DNA of 64,000 nucleotides, taken from Collimonas sp. OK242. GTDB lineage: Bacteria; Pseudomonadota; Gammaproteobacteria; Burkholderiales; Burkholderiaceae_D. A model generated the notes under the pieces. That model was not told the DNA's origin. It did no database searches and was given only the letters and a program-made list of their open reading frames with translations. Shown here piece after piece: positions 25,436 through 33,471 of the stretch. The DNA lies in contig NZ_FNOR01000004.1 of NCBI RefSeq assembly GCF_900107095.1, positions 62,001 through 126,000 on the forward strand, written 5' to 3'. The position numbers and the translations under genes were made by a program. Position 1 is the first letter of the stretch. Each line of letters starts with the position of its first letter.

Positions 25436-27013
25436 TCAGGCGGCCTTGCCGGCGGCGCCGTGAGCAAAATCTTCGGGAAAATGATCGAGGGCCGACAGCA
25501 CCGGCAGCGGCGTCATGCTGCCCATCGCGCATAAGGAGCCGTTGATCATGGTGTCGCACAGATCCCGTAGCAGATGTATTTCATGCACCTGGCCGGCGAC
25601 AATCTTGTCGAGCACCTCGACGCCGCGGGTGGAGCCGATGCGGCAAGGCGTACATTTTCCACAGGATTCAATCGCACAGAATTGCATCGCGTATCGCGCT
25701 TGTTTGGCCATGTCGACGCTATCGTCGAACACCACGATGCCGCCATGTCCCAGCATGCCGCCGACTGCGGCGAAGGCTTCGTAATCGAGCTTGGTATCGA
25801 ACAGCGACTCCGGCAAATACGGTCCCAGCGGACCGCCGACTTGCACTGCGCGTATCGGCTTGCCGCTGGCAGTGCCGCCGCCAAAGTCGAACAGCAGTTC
25901 ACGCAAGGTGACGCCGAACGCTTTCTCCACCAGGCCGCCATAGCGGATATTGCCGGCCAGCTGCATCGGCAAGGTGCCGAGCGAACGTCCCATGCCGTAA
26001 TTTTTATAAAAGGCCGCGCCGCGCGCCAGGATGATAGGCACCGAAGCCAGCGAGATCACGTTGTTGATCACGGTCGGCTTGCCGAACAAACCTTCGATGG
26101 CCGGCAGCGGCGGCTTGGCGCGCACCACGCCGCGTTTGCCTTCCAGGCTTTCGAGCAAGGCGGTTTCTTCGCCGCAGATGTAAGCGCCGGCGCCTTTGCG
26201 AACCTCCAGATGGAAGGAATGGGGCGAACCGAGAATATTCTCGCCCAGATAATTCCGGCCGTTTGCCGTGACGATGGCCTGGTTCAGCGCCGCGATCGCA
26301 TGCGGATACTCCGAACGGACATAGATGTAGCCCCGGGTCGCGCCAACCGCCAGCGCTGCAATCGTCATGCCTTCGATCAGCATGAACGGATCGTCTTCCA
26401 TCACCATGCGGTCCGAAAACGTACCGGAATCGCCTTCATCGGCGTTGCAGACGATGTATTTTTGCCCAGCCTGGGTATTGGCCACCGTTTTCCATTTGAT
26501 GCCGGTCGGGAAAGCTGCGCCGCCGCGGCCGCGCAGGCCGGACTCCAGCACTTCCTGCACCACGTCTGCGCTGGACAGGGTCAAGGCCCGCCGCAAACCG
26601 GCGTAGCCTTCATGCGCAAGATAATCGTCCAGCGACAGCGGATCGGTGATGCCGACCCGCGCGAAGGTCAGGCGCTCTTGCTTCTTCAAATAGGGAATTT
26701 CTTCGACCAGCCCCAGCGCCAGGCGATGCTGGCCGCCAGCCAGGAAATCGGCATCGAACAGTCCCGCCACATCGTCCGGCTCGACCGGCCCGTAACCGAT
26801 GCGTCCGGCGGCGGTCGCCACTTCCACCAGCGGCTCCAGCCAGAACATGCCGCGCGAACCGTTGCGTACCAAGGTGATTTGCTGGCCGCGCTTATCCGCT
26901 TCGGCGACGATTGCCGCAGCGAGCTCGTTCGCTCCCAGGGCGAGCGCGGTAGAGTCGCGCGGCAAGTAAACGGTGATACCGGTGCTACCGGCAGTGCCCA
27001 TGGCGGTACTCAT
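25436..27013 (-). CDS. fdsB: NAD-dependent formate dehydrogenase beta subunit (NuoF-like)
   Basis: A 525-residue flavoprotein subunit that passes electrons from the FeS chain through FMN to NAD. An N-terminal thioredoxin-like domain (about 1-120) precedes the NuoF core with GLRGRGGAAFPTGIKWK (FMN/NADH site). The [4Fe-4S] motif is ESCGKCTPCRIGSTRG at about residue 449. The start codon overlaps the fdsG stop by 4 nt (ATGA), which indicates translational coupling. An alternative Met four codons later is possible. Confidence 0.97.
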   Translation of the reverse strand: MSTAMGTAGSTGITVYLPRDSTALALGANELAAAIVAEADKRGQQITLVRNGSRGMFWLEPLVEVATAAGRIGYGPVEPDDVAGLFDADFLAGGQHRLALGLVEEIPYLKKQERLTFARVGITDPLSLDDYLAHEGYAGLRRALTLSSADVVQEVLESGLRGRGGAAFPTGIKWKTVANTQAGQKYIVCNADEGDSGTFSDRMVMEDDPFMLIEGMTIAALAVGATRGYIYVRSEYPHAIAALNQAIVTANGRNYLGENILGSPHSFHLEVRKGAGAYICGEETALLESLEGKRGVVRAKPPLPAIEGLFGKPTVINNVISLASVPIILARGAAFYKNYGMGRSLGTLPMQLAGNIRYGGLVEKAFGVTLRELLFDFGGGTASGKPIRAVQVGGPLGPYLPESLFDTKLDYEAFAAVGGMLGHGGIVVFDDSVDMAKQARYAMQFCAIESCGKCTPCRIGSTRGVEVLDKIVAGQVHEIHLLRDLCDTMINGSLCAMGSMTPLPVLSALDHFPEDFAHGAAGKAA

Positions 27014-27540
27014 TGCGCACCTCGCTTGGCACGCACCAGCTTGTTGAATTTGTCGTTGCTGACGCGCGCATACAGATCGTCGTCAATCTGCATATTCGGA
27101 CCGCAGGCGCATTGGCCCAGGCAATACACCGGTTCCAGCGTGAACTCGCCGTCGCTGCTGGTGCCATGGAAATCGCAGCCCAGGGCCGCCTTGACGTGCG
27201 CTGCCAGCGCGTCTGCGCCAACCGCCTGGCAGGCTTCGGCACGGCATAGCTGGACTATATGGCGCCCTGCGGGTTGCTGGCGGAAATGGTGGTAGAAGCT
27301 GATCACGCCATGCACTTCAGCGCGCGACAGATTCAACTGGTCGGCGATCAACGGCACTACCGACGGCGGTATGTAGCCGAGCGCATCCTGGATCGCATGC
27401 AAGACCGGCAGCATGGCGCCGGGCATGGCCTGGTATTTTTGAATAATGGATTTGACCTGGTCCAGATCAACAGATGGGTCCGACGGTACAATTTGTGACG
27501 CTGGCGAAACTTGAGAGCTTTGCTCGATTTGCATCTTCAC
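27010..27540 (-). CDS. fdsG: NAD-dependent formate dehydrogenase gamma subunit (NuoE-like)
   Basis: A 176-residue [2Fe-2S] subunit homologous to NuoE of complex I. The cluster ligands are in QLCRAEACQ and CLGQCACGP. The preceding four-helix part includes MPGAMLPVLHAIQDALGYIP. The N-terminus of about 25 residues is Ser/Gln-rich and not conserved. It is the first fds structural gene, 169 nt after the OFA transporter stop, with a strong hairpin in that gap. Confidence 0.95.
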   Translation of the reverse strand: MKMQIEQSSQVSPASQIVPSDPSVDLDQVKSIIQKYQAMPGAMLPVLHAIQDALGYIPPSVVPLIADQLNLSRAEVHGVISFYHHFRQQPAGRHIVQLCRAEACQAVGADALAAHVKAALGCDFHGTSSDGEFTLEPVYCLGQCACGPNMQIDDDLYARVSNDKFNKLVRAKRGAQ

Positions 27541-27664
27541 GACAGTCTCCTACCGGTATCCGGTACTACAAAAGGTGCGCAGAATGGATGTTCTTGTTAT
27601 AACTCGATGCACCTTGATCGGCGCACAACGGTGCGTCTTGAATTCTGTACCACACTGATCAGTC

Positions 27665-27692
27665 GCAGGGTGGGCATGGGCGCCCACCCTGC
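27665..27692 (-). other. Strong hairpin between the OFA transporter and fdsG
   Basis: A perfect 11-bp stem, GCAGGGTGGGC / GCCCACCCTGC, with a 6-nt loop, 18 nt after the transporter stop. No T-run follows on the minus strand, so it is not a standard terminator. It could stabilise the upstream mRNA segment or partially attenuate transcription into fds. Confidence 0.6.
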
Positions 27693-27709
27693 TTCACTAC
27701 CCTACTCTA

Positions 27710-29347
27710 CTACTTAAACAATACTGCAGATTTCTGCAGAGTGATCGAAATCCCCCAAACCAGAGGAATGATCACCGCCGCCCACGAGGCCCACAGCACC
27801 GCCGGGTTACCGCCGTTGCCGATGCGCGCCATCACTTCAGGCGCCAGCACCGTTTCGCCGCCGGCGGCAGCCTGCTCATGCGCCAGTTGTTTCTCGCGTG
27901 CCAGTTCTTCCGGCGTCATGAAGTACTTTTCGGCGACCGGCCTGATCATCAGGTTGCACAGCAGGCCGACCACCAGCATGCCGGCCAGGATATACATCGT
28001 GGTGTTGTAGACCGCTTCACGCGGGATCCCAAGCGAAAGCTGATACTCGCGCATGTAGTTCACTACCACCGGCCCGAGAATCCCGGCAGTCGCCCAGGCA
28101 GTCAGCAGACGGCCATGGATCGCGCCTACCATCTGGGTGCCGAACAAATCGGCCAGATAGGCTGGCACCGTCGCAAAGCCGCCGCCATACATCGACAGGA
28201 TCAGGCACACTGCGGCTACGAACAGCGCCACGCTGCCGGCCGCACCGGACCAAGGCAAGCTCACATACAGCACAAAGCCGAGGACAAAGAACACGACGTA
28301 AGTCATCTTGCGTCCGATATAGTCGGAGCAAGTGGCCCAGGCGAAACGGCCGCCAATGTTGAACAAGCTGATCAAACCGGTAAAACCGGCGGCAATCGCT
28401 GCTATCGCACTTTTTTGCTCAACCGACAATTCCGTAAACTTGGCGCTCACCCCCAGCAAATGGCCGCCGAACATTTCTTGCAACATGGGCGACGCCATGC
28501 CGATCACGCCGATGCCGGCCGAGACGTTCAGGCACAACACCAGCCATACCAGCCAGAACTGTGGGATGCCCCAGACCTTGCTGACATGCACGTGATGCTG
28601 GGTAATCATGGCGTTGCCACTGGCGGCAGGCGGGGTCCATCCGGCCGGTTTCCAGCCGCCAGGCGGAATCCGGTAACCGAAAGCGCCGGCCATCATGAAT
28701 ACAAAGTAGATCAAGGCCATCACCACAAAAGTCTGCCAGACGCCGACCGAGACGTCGCTAGCGAAATGCTTCATCAGCTTGTCTGCCAGCGGACTGCCGA
28801 TCAGCGCACCGCCGCCGAAACCCATGATCGCCATGCCGGTCGCCATACCGCGGCGGTCCGGAAACCATTTGATCAGCGTCGATACGGGCGAGATATAACC
28901 CAGCCCGAGGCCGATCCCGCCAATCAATCCCGATCCCAGCCAGATCAGCCATATCTGGTGTTCATACACCCCGAGCGCCGAAATCAGCAAGCCGCCGCAC
29001 CAGCACACGGCAGCCACAAAACCAGCCTTGCGCGGACCGACGTGTTCCAGCCAGCCGCCCCAGATTGCCGCCGACGTTCCGAGCAAAACGAAGAACATGG
29101 TGAAGATCCAGCCCAGCATTGAAATCTTCCAGTCGCAATTACTTGCGAATATTTCAGCAAAGAAACTCAACTCCTTTGCGCAGACGACCGATTCCTTGAT
29201 CCCTACCGCTTTCGACAGCGGCAGCCAGAACACGGAAAAACCGTAAGCCATGCCAATACACAGGTGGATTGCCAACGCTGCCGGCGGCACCAGCCAACGG
29301 TTGAAGCCTGGACCGGCAATGGTCCGTTCTTTATCTAAAAATCCCAC
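27710..29347 (-). CDS. OFA-family MFS transporter (oxalate/formate type)
   Basis: A 545-residue 12-segment MFS protein of the OFA family. Motifs are FSVFWLPLSKAVG near the start, WFPDRRGMATGMAIMGFGGGA after the fourth segment, and SMYGGGFATVPAYLADLFG in the C-terminal half. Two insertions are present: a long first loop with two cysteines (about 55-72) and a C-terminal extension rich in Glu and Ala. The start is GTG at 29347 behind AGGGGGG; an overlapping ATG two bases upstream is out of frame. Position upstream of the fds genes suggests it brings formate into the cell, though oxalate or another monocarboxylate cannot be excluded. Confidence 0.9.
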   Translation of the reverse strand: MGFLDKERTIAGPGFNRWLVPPAALAIHLCIGMAYGFSVFWLPLSKAVGIKESVVCAKELSFFAEIFASNCDWKISMLGWIFTMFFVLLGTSAAIWGGWLEHVGPRKAGFVAAVCWCGGLLISALGVYEHQIWLIWLGSGLIGGIGLGLGYISPVSTLIKWFPDRRGMATGMAIMGFGGGALIGSPLADKLMKHFASDVSVGVWQTFVVMALIYFVFMMAGAFGYRIPPGGWKPAGWTPPAASGNAMITQHHVHVSKVWGIPQFWLVWLVLCLNVSAGIGVIGMASPMLQEMFGGHLLGVSAKFTELSVEQKSAIAAIAAGFTGLISLFNIGGRFAWATCSDYIGRKMTYVVFFVLGFVLYVSLPWSGAAGSVALFVAAVCLILSMYGGGFATVPAYLADLFGTQMVGAIHGRLLTAWATAGILGPVVVNYMREYQLSLGIPREAVYNTTMYILAGMLVVGLLCNLMIRPVAEKYFMTPEELAREKQLAHEQAAAGGETVLAPEVMARIGNGGNPAVLWASWAAVIIPLVWGISITLQKSAVLFK

Positions 29348-29459
29348 ATTCCCCCCTGGAAATAAAAAAGCTTATATGTACCATAGGTAATTGCTTACAT
29401 ATAGTTTTATTTGAGAAATATTTTTCTTCCTTATGTTCTTCCTGTATATCTCCTATAGA

Positions 29460-29511
29460 TATGCAAAATATCACTAGTAAGCGGCCTGCTCAATAGGCTA
29501 TATTTTGCATA
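29460..29511. promoter_or_regulatory. 12-bp inverted-repeat operator pair between regulator and OFA-fds operon
   Basis: Two perfect complementary arms, TATGCAAAATAT (29460-29471) and ATATTTTGCATA (29500-29511), are 28 nt apart in a divergent intergenic region of only 164 nt. The right arm abuts the ATG of the ModE-like regulator. The symmetry and position fit binding of a dimer or tetramer that controls both directions. Confidence 0.6.
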
Positions 29512-30588
29512 ATGTATAGAGTCAAAATCAAACCGCATTGGGAAATCTCGCGCGATGCAGAGTCGCCGCTGGATACCGCTGTTTTATTGACATTGCTCGC
29601 GGCAATCCAGGAAACCGGCTCGATTGCCAACGCCGCCAAACAGACCGGCGGCTCTTACCGTCACGCCTGGGGCATGCTGCGCGATGCCGAACGCATGTTC
29701 GGCCATCCACTGGTAGAAACCGGGCGCGGCCGCGGCAGCCGCCTGTTGCCGCTGGCAGAAAAACTGATCTGGGCCGATCGCCGCATCGCGGCGCGCTTGT
29801 CGCCGACGCTGGAAACCTTGGCTTCCGAGCTGGAAGGCGAGCTGAGCAAAACGGTAAGTTGCCGGCCGCCGATGATCCGCCTGAACGCCAGCCACGGCTT
29901 TGCCGTCGCCGCATTGCTGAATCAGCTGAATGAACAGCAGCTGCCGGTGGAACTGCGTTATCGCAATAGCGCCGATGCGGTGGCGGCGCTGGCGCGGCAG
30001 GAATGCGACCTGGCCGGCTTTCACGTACCTTTGGGCGAATTCGAAGAAGCATCGGTGGCCGGCTATAGCCAGTGGCTGGATAAAAACAAACATTGCCTGA
30101 TTCACCTGGCGGTACGCAACCAAGGCTTGATGGTGGCGCCGGGGAATCCGAAACACATCGTCGGCTTATCCGACCTGAGCCGTCCAGGCGTACTTTTTGT
30201 CAACCGCCAGCCGGGTTCCGGCACCCGCATGCTGCTGGAACTGATGCTGTCCAGGCAAACGCTGTCAACCGCCGCCATCGACGGTTTCGAAACTGCCGAA
30301 TTCACCCACTCCGCAATTGCCGCTTTTATCGCCAGCGGCATGGCCGACGTCGGTTTCGGCGTGCAAACTGCGGCTCAGCGCTTCGGCCTGGATTTCATCC
30401 CGCTGGTGCGGGAGCGCTATTTCTTTGCTGTATCAAGCAGCGCCTTGAACGATCCGCTGATGCAGCAAGTGATCGGCATCTTGCAATCAAGCTCGTTTCG
30501 CGCAATTGTCGACCAGATCAGCGGCTACGATGGCAGCGCCACCGGCGAGATTTTGTCGCTGCCGGAAGCGTTCAGGGGCCTGCATTAA
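29512..30588 (+). CDS. ModE-like HTH regulator with substrate-binding-type sensor domain
   Basis: A 358-residue regulator. The N-terminal winged helix (about 15-110) is of the ModE/LysR type: LLAAIQETGSIANAAKQTGG, then SYRHAWGML and ETGRGRGSRLLPLAE. The C-terminal half (about 120-350) is a periplasmic-binding-protein-like sensor with VNRQPGSGTRMLLE and ASGMADVGFGVQTAA, similar to tungstate/molybdate or small-molecule sensors of the PBP-like-domain type. It is divergent from the OFA-fds operon, where fds clusters of other bacteria carry a regulator gene (FdsR). It probably senses formate, molybdate or a related anion; which one is unknown. No Shine-Dalgarno is evident and no other in-frame start is near. 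Confidence 0.83.
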   Translation: MYRVKIKPHWEISRDAESPLDTAVLLTLLAAIQETGSIANAAKQTGGSYRHAWGMLRDAERMFGHPLVETGRGRGSRLLPLAEKLIWADRRIAARLSPTLETLASELEGELSKTVSCRPPMIRLNASHGFAVAALLNQLNEQQLPVELRYRNSADAVAALARQECDLAGFHVPLGEFEEASVAGYSQWLDKNKHCLIHLAVRNQGLMVAPGNPKHIVGLSDLSRPGVLFVNRQPGSGTRMLLELMLSRQTLSTAAIDGFETAEFTHSAIAAFIASGMADVGFGVQTAAQRFGLDFIPLVRERYFFAVSSSALNDPLMQQVIGILQSSSFRAIVDQISGYDGSATGEILSLPEAFRGLH

Positions 30589-30674
30589 AGTCGCAGCTGC
30601 GGCCCATGCATTGGTCGGATGGTGTCGCGGAGCCCTGCAAGCGGCATTTATCTGCAACGCATCTATATAAATCA

Positions 30675-30702
30675 TTGTTATTTGCATAGATGAATCTAAA
30701 AT
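30675..30702 (+). promoter_or_regulatory. Candidate promoter of the first lipoprotein binding-protein gene
   Basis: TTGTTA (30675-30680) and TAAAAT (30697-30702) with a 16-nt spacer, about 140 nt before the start codon. Confidence 0.4.
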
Positions 30703-30844
30703 AGCGGCTGATTCCACACCATATTGATTAAACAGCAACGACCAACCCGGACGAGAAGGCTGCGCGTAGCGGCCACTCTTGAAAGCCGGTTTTCGTCGCC
30801 GATGTGAACCGAAACACTTTACCGATCTTTACAGGAGATACTCA

Positions 30845-31624
30845 ATGAAACGCATTTTCAATCTGGGCCTGTGCGTACTCGCGCTGTCGTTGGCGGCTTG
30901 CGGCAAGCAGGAACCGAAAACGGCGGCAGCGCCTGCGCCGACTGAATACCTGGTCGGCGCCGAAGCGACTTTTGCGCCGTTCGAGTACCAGAATGAACAA
31001 AAGGAAATCGTCGGCTTTGATGTCGATGTAATGAATGCAATCGCCGACAAGGGCGGTTTCAAGATCAAGTTCGTCAACACGCCGTTCGAAGGCATCTTCA
31101 ATTTCCTGGCGCAAGGCGACCGCGATCTGCTGGCATCGGCGATCACGATTACCGACGAACGCAAGCAGACAGTCGATTTTTCCGAGCCCTACTTCGAAGC
31201 CAATCAATTGATCGTGGTGCCGAAAAATTCCACAGTCACGAAATTTGCCGACCTGAAAAGCATGAAGGTTGGCGTGCAAAGCGCCACCACCGGCGATGAA
31301 ATCGTGCAAAAGGAATTGGGCAAGAGTAATCCCAACATCAAGCGCCTGGAATCGGCGACCCTGGTAATGAAAGAGCTGGAAGGCGGCGGCGTTGAAGCAG
31401 TCGTATCCGACAACGGCGTGATCAAGAACTACATCAAGAACAATCCATCCGAAGGCTTCCGCTTTATCGCCGATCCGGCCTTCCCTAAAGAGTACTACGG
31501 CATCGCGGTCAAGAAGGGCAACGCCGAGCTGCTGGCCAAGGTCAACAAGGGACTGGCGGCAATCAAGGCCGATGGCACTTACGACAAGATCTACGCCAAG
31601 TACTTTGCCGAGACAGCCAAATAA
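30845..31624 (+). CDS. Amino acid ABC transporter substrate-binding lipoprotein, paralogue 1
   Basis: A 259-residue family 3 solute-binding protein. The lipoprotein signal ends at LSLAAC with Cys19. The ligand-binding core shows EYLVGAEATFAPFEY, the signature GFDVDVMNAIADKGG, and VGVQSATTGDEIVQKELG. Such proteins deliver polar or basic amino acids to a His/Gln/Arg-type ABC importer. Acylation would tether it to the inner or outer membrane. It is the first of three tandem paralogues, 23 nt from the next. The ribosome site is CAGGAG. Confidence 0.92.
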   Translation: MKRIFNLGLCVLALSLAACGKQEPKTAAAPAPTEYLVGAEATFAPFEYQNEQKEIVGFDVDVMNAIADKGGFKIKFVNTPFEGIFNFLAQGDRDLLASAITITDERKQTVDFSEPYFEANQLIVVPKNSTVTKFADLKSMKVGVQSATTGDEIVQKELGKSNPNIKRLESATLVMKELEGGGVEAVVSDNGVIKNYIKNNPSEGFRFIADPAFPKEYYGIAVKKGNAELLAKVNKGLAAIKADGTYDKIYAKYFAETAK

Positions 31625-31647
31625 GAAACATAAAAACGGGAGAAAAC

Positions 31648-32439
31648 ATGAAACAACGATATCTGCCGGCCCTGACTCTGGCGCTGCTGTGTTCTCTTGC
31701 CGTTCTGGCAGGTTGCGGCAAGCAGGACGGCAACTCTGCGGCGACCGCGGGCAACACTGAATATGTGGTTGGCGCCGATGGCGCTTACGCGCCGTTCGCT
31801 TCCGAGAATGAACAAAAAGAACTGGTCGGCTTCGATGTCGAGATCATGCAAGCCGTGGCCGACAAGGCCGGCATCAAGATCAGGATCGTCAATACGCCGT
31901 TCGACGGCCTGTTCAATGCGCTGGCCCAGGGCGACCGCGACATCCTGATTTCCACCATCACGATCAACGACCAGCGCCGCCAAACCATGGATTTCTCGGA
32001 ACCCTACTTTGTGGCCAAGCAGCTGATCGTGCTGCCGGCGAATTCCACGGTGGCCAAATTCGACGATCTGAAATCCTTGAAGATCGGTGTCCAGAGCGCT
32101 ACTACCGCTGACGAAGCGGCACAAAACCTGGTCGGTAAAAACAGTCCTAGCGTCAAGCGCTTCGAATCGATGCCGCTGGCGTTTCAAGAGCTGGAAGGCG
32201 GTGGCGTCGATGCCGTGGTCGGCGACAACGGCGTCGTCACCAATTTCGTGAAGAACAATCCAGGCAAGAATTTCCGCATCGTCAACGATCCGGCTTTCCC
32301 CAAGGAGTATTACGGCATCGCGGTCAAGAAGGGTAATGCCGCACTGCTGGCCAAACTCAACCATGCGCTGGAACAGATCAAGGCCGACGGCACCCAGGAC
32401 CGGATATACAAGAAATATTTCGCGGACGAGAAACTATAA
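31648..32439 (+). CDS. Amino acid ABC transporter substrate-binding lipoprotein, paralogue 2
   Basis: A 263-residue family 3 binding protein with lipobox LAVLAGC (Cys23). It retains YAPFASENEQKELVGFDVE and FSEPYFVAKQL but differs from paralogue 1 in the pocket-forming region DEAAQNLVGKNSPSVKRFES. It is separated from its neighbours by 23 and 62 nt on the same strand, so cotranscription is likely. The ribosome site is GGGAGAA. Confidence 0.92.
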   Translation: MKQRYLPALTLALLCSLAVLAGCGKQDGNSAATAGNTEYVVGADGAYAPFASENEQKELVGFDVEIMQAVADKAGIKIRIVNTPFDGLFNALAQGDRDILISTITINDQRRQTMDFSEPYFVAKQLIVLPANSTVAKFDDLKSLKIGVQSATTADEAAQNLVGKNSPSVKRFESMPLAFQELEGGGVDAVVGDNGVVTNFVKNNPGKNFRIVNDPAFPKEYYGIAVKKGNAALLAKLNHALEQIKADGTQDRIYKKYFADEKL

Positions 32440-32501
32440 ATCCGGCTATGAATTCAGCTGTGAATCCAGCTGAGAATCCGACTTATTTTTGCGAGAGCAC
32501 C

Positions 32502-33299
32502 ATGAAAAAAATGTTACGCCGTTACCTGCCGCTATGCGCTCTGGGCATGAGCCTGCTTGCAGTGGGCGCCTGCAGTAAAAAGGAAGAAGCACCGGCTGCC
32601 GCTGCCAAACAAAGCCTGTACGTGGTCGGGGTTGAATCGGCTTATGCGCCGTTTTCCGCTGAAAACGAAAAGAAGGAAGTGGTCGGTTTCGACATCGATT
32701 TGATGAAAGCGATCGCGGCGAAAATCGGCATCGAAGTGAAATTCGTCCCGACGCCGTTCGAAGGCATCTTCAACTTCCTCGCTCAAGGCGACCGCGACCT
32801 GCTGATTTCAGCCATCACGATTACCGATGAGCGCAAACAGACCGTGGATTTTTCGACACCCTATTTTGAAGCCAGCCAGTTGATCGCCGTCCCGCAAGCT
32901 AATACCTCGGTCAAGCAGTTCAATGACCTGAAGACCATGAAAATCGGCGTGCAAAGCGCCACCACCGGCGATGAAGTGGTGCAAAACCTGGTCGGCAAGA
33001 ACAATCCCAGCATCAAGCGCTTCGATTCCACCACGCTGGCCTTGAAAGAGCTGGAAAGCGGCGGCGTCGACGCCGTGGTGGCTGACGATCCGGTGGTGAG
33101 AAACTACATTACCAACAATCCGTCCGCCAGCTTCCGGGTGGTGACCGATGCCGGCTTTCCGAAAGAGTACTATGGCATTGCGGTGCGCAAGGGGAATACC
33201 GCGCTGCTGGCCAAGATCAATCAAGGCCTGGCCGATGTCAAAGCTGACGGCAGCTTTGACAAAATCAATGAAAAGTACTTTGGCAGCAGCAGCAAGTAA
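32502..33299 (+). CDS. Amino acid ABC transporter substrate-binding lipoprotein, paralogue 3
   Basis: A 265-residue family 3 binding protein with lipobox LAVGAC (Cys24). The start MKKMLRRYLP is chosen over a frame start 54 nt upstream because it has a proper lipoprotein signal and a GAGAG site. The core reads VGVESAYAPFSAENEKKEVV and the hinge VVADDPVVRNYITNNPS. It is the last of the tandem set, followed by an intergenic region with a promoter and then the permease gene. Confidence 0.92.
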   Translation: MKKMLRRYLPLCALGMSLLAVGACSKKEEAPAAAAKQSLYVVGVESAYAPFSAENEKKEVVGFDIDLMKAIAAKIGIEVKFVPTPFEGIFNFLAQGDRDLLISAITITDERKQTVDFSTPYFEASQLIAVPQANTSVKQFNDLKTMKIGVQSATTGDEVVQNLVGKNNPSIKRFDSTTLALKELESGGVDAVVADDPVVRNYITNNPSASFRVVTDAGFPKEYYGIAVRKGNTALLAKINQGLADVKADGSFDKINEKYFGSSSK

Positions 33300-33324
33300 T
33301 CAGTTGCGAATAGTTGGAAATCCC

Positions 33325-33355
33325 CCGCAGACCGCCTGTTTTTGGCTGTCTGCGG
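33325..33355 (+). other. Hairpin overlapping the permease promoter
   Basis: A perfect 8-bp inverted repeat, CCGCAGAC (33325-33332) and GTCTGCGG (33348-33355), with a 15-nt loop. It ends the binding-protein operon but overlaps the -35 region of the permease promoter. It has a T-run inside the loop rather than after it. It may be an operator or a weak terminator. Confidence 0.5.
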
Positions 33356-33370
33356 CAACTACGGTATAAT
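33342..33370 (+). promoter_or_regulatory. Sigma-70-type promoter of the permease gene
   Basis: TTGGCT (33342-33347) and a perfect TATAAT (33365-33370) with a 17-nt spacer. It lies about 100 nt before the permease start, so the permease is probably transcribed on its own as well as with the binding proteins. Confidence 0.65.
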
Positions 33371-33471
33371 TTCGCGCTAATTTTTAGTATCTTCCTGCAT
33401 AGCCCGGATCGCCAACCAGCCGGATTACGCGTCCACTCAGCCCGTCACACCGTTTCGTCTCAATAACACTT

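Noticed and set aside
25574-27295. 573-codon open frame opposite fdsB and fdsG
   Set aside because: Both fds genes are certain. The antisense translation is His/Arg/Gln-rich without domains.
27878-29122. 414-codon open frame opposite the OFA transporter
   Set aside because: Antisense shadow of a 12-segment membrane protein; composition is typical of such shadows.
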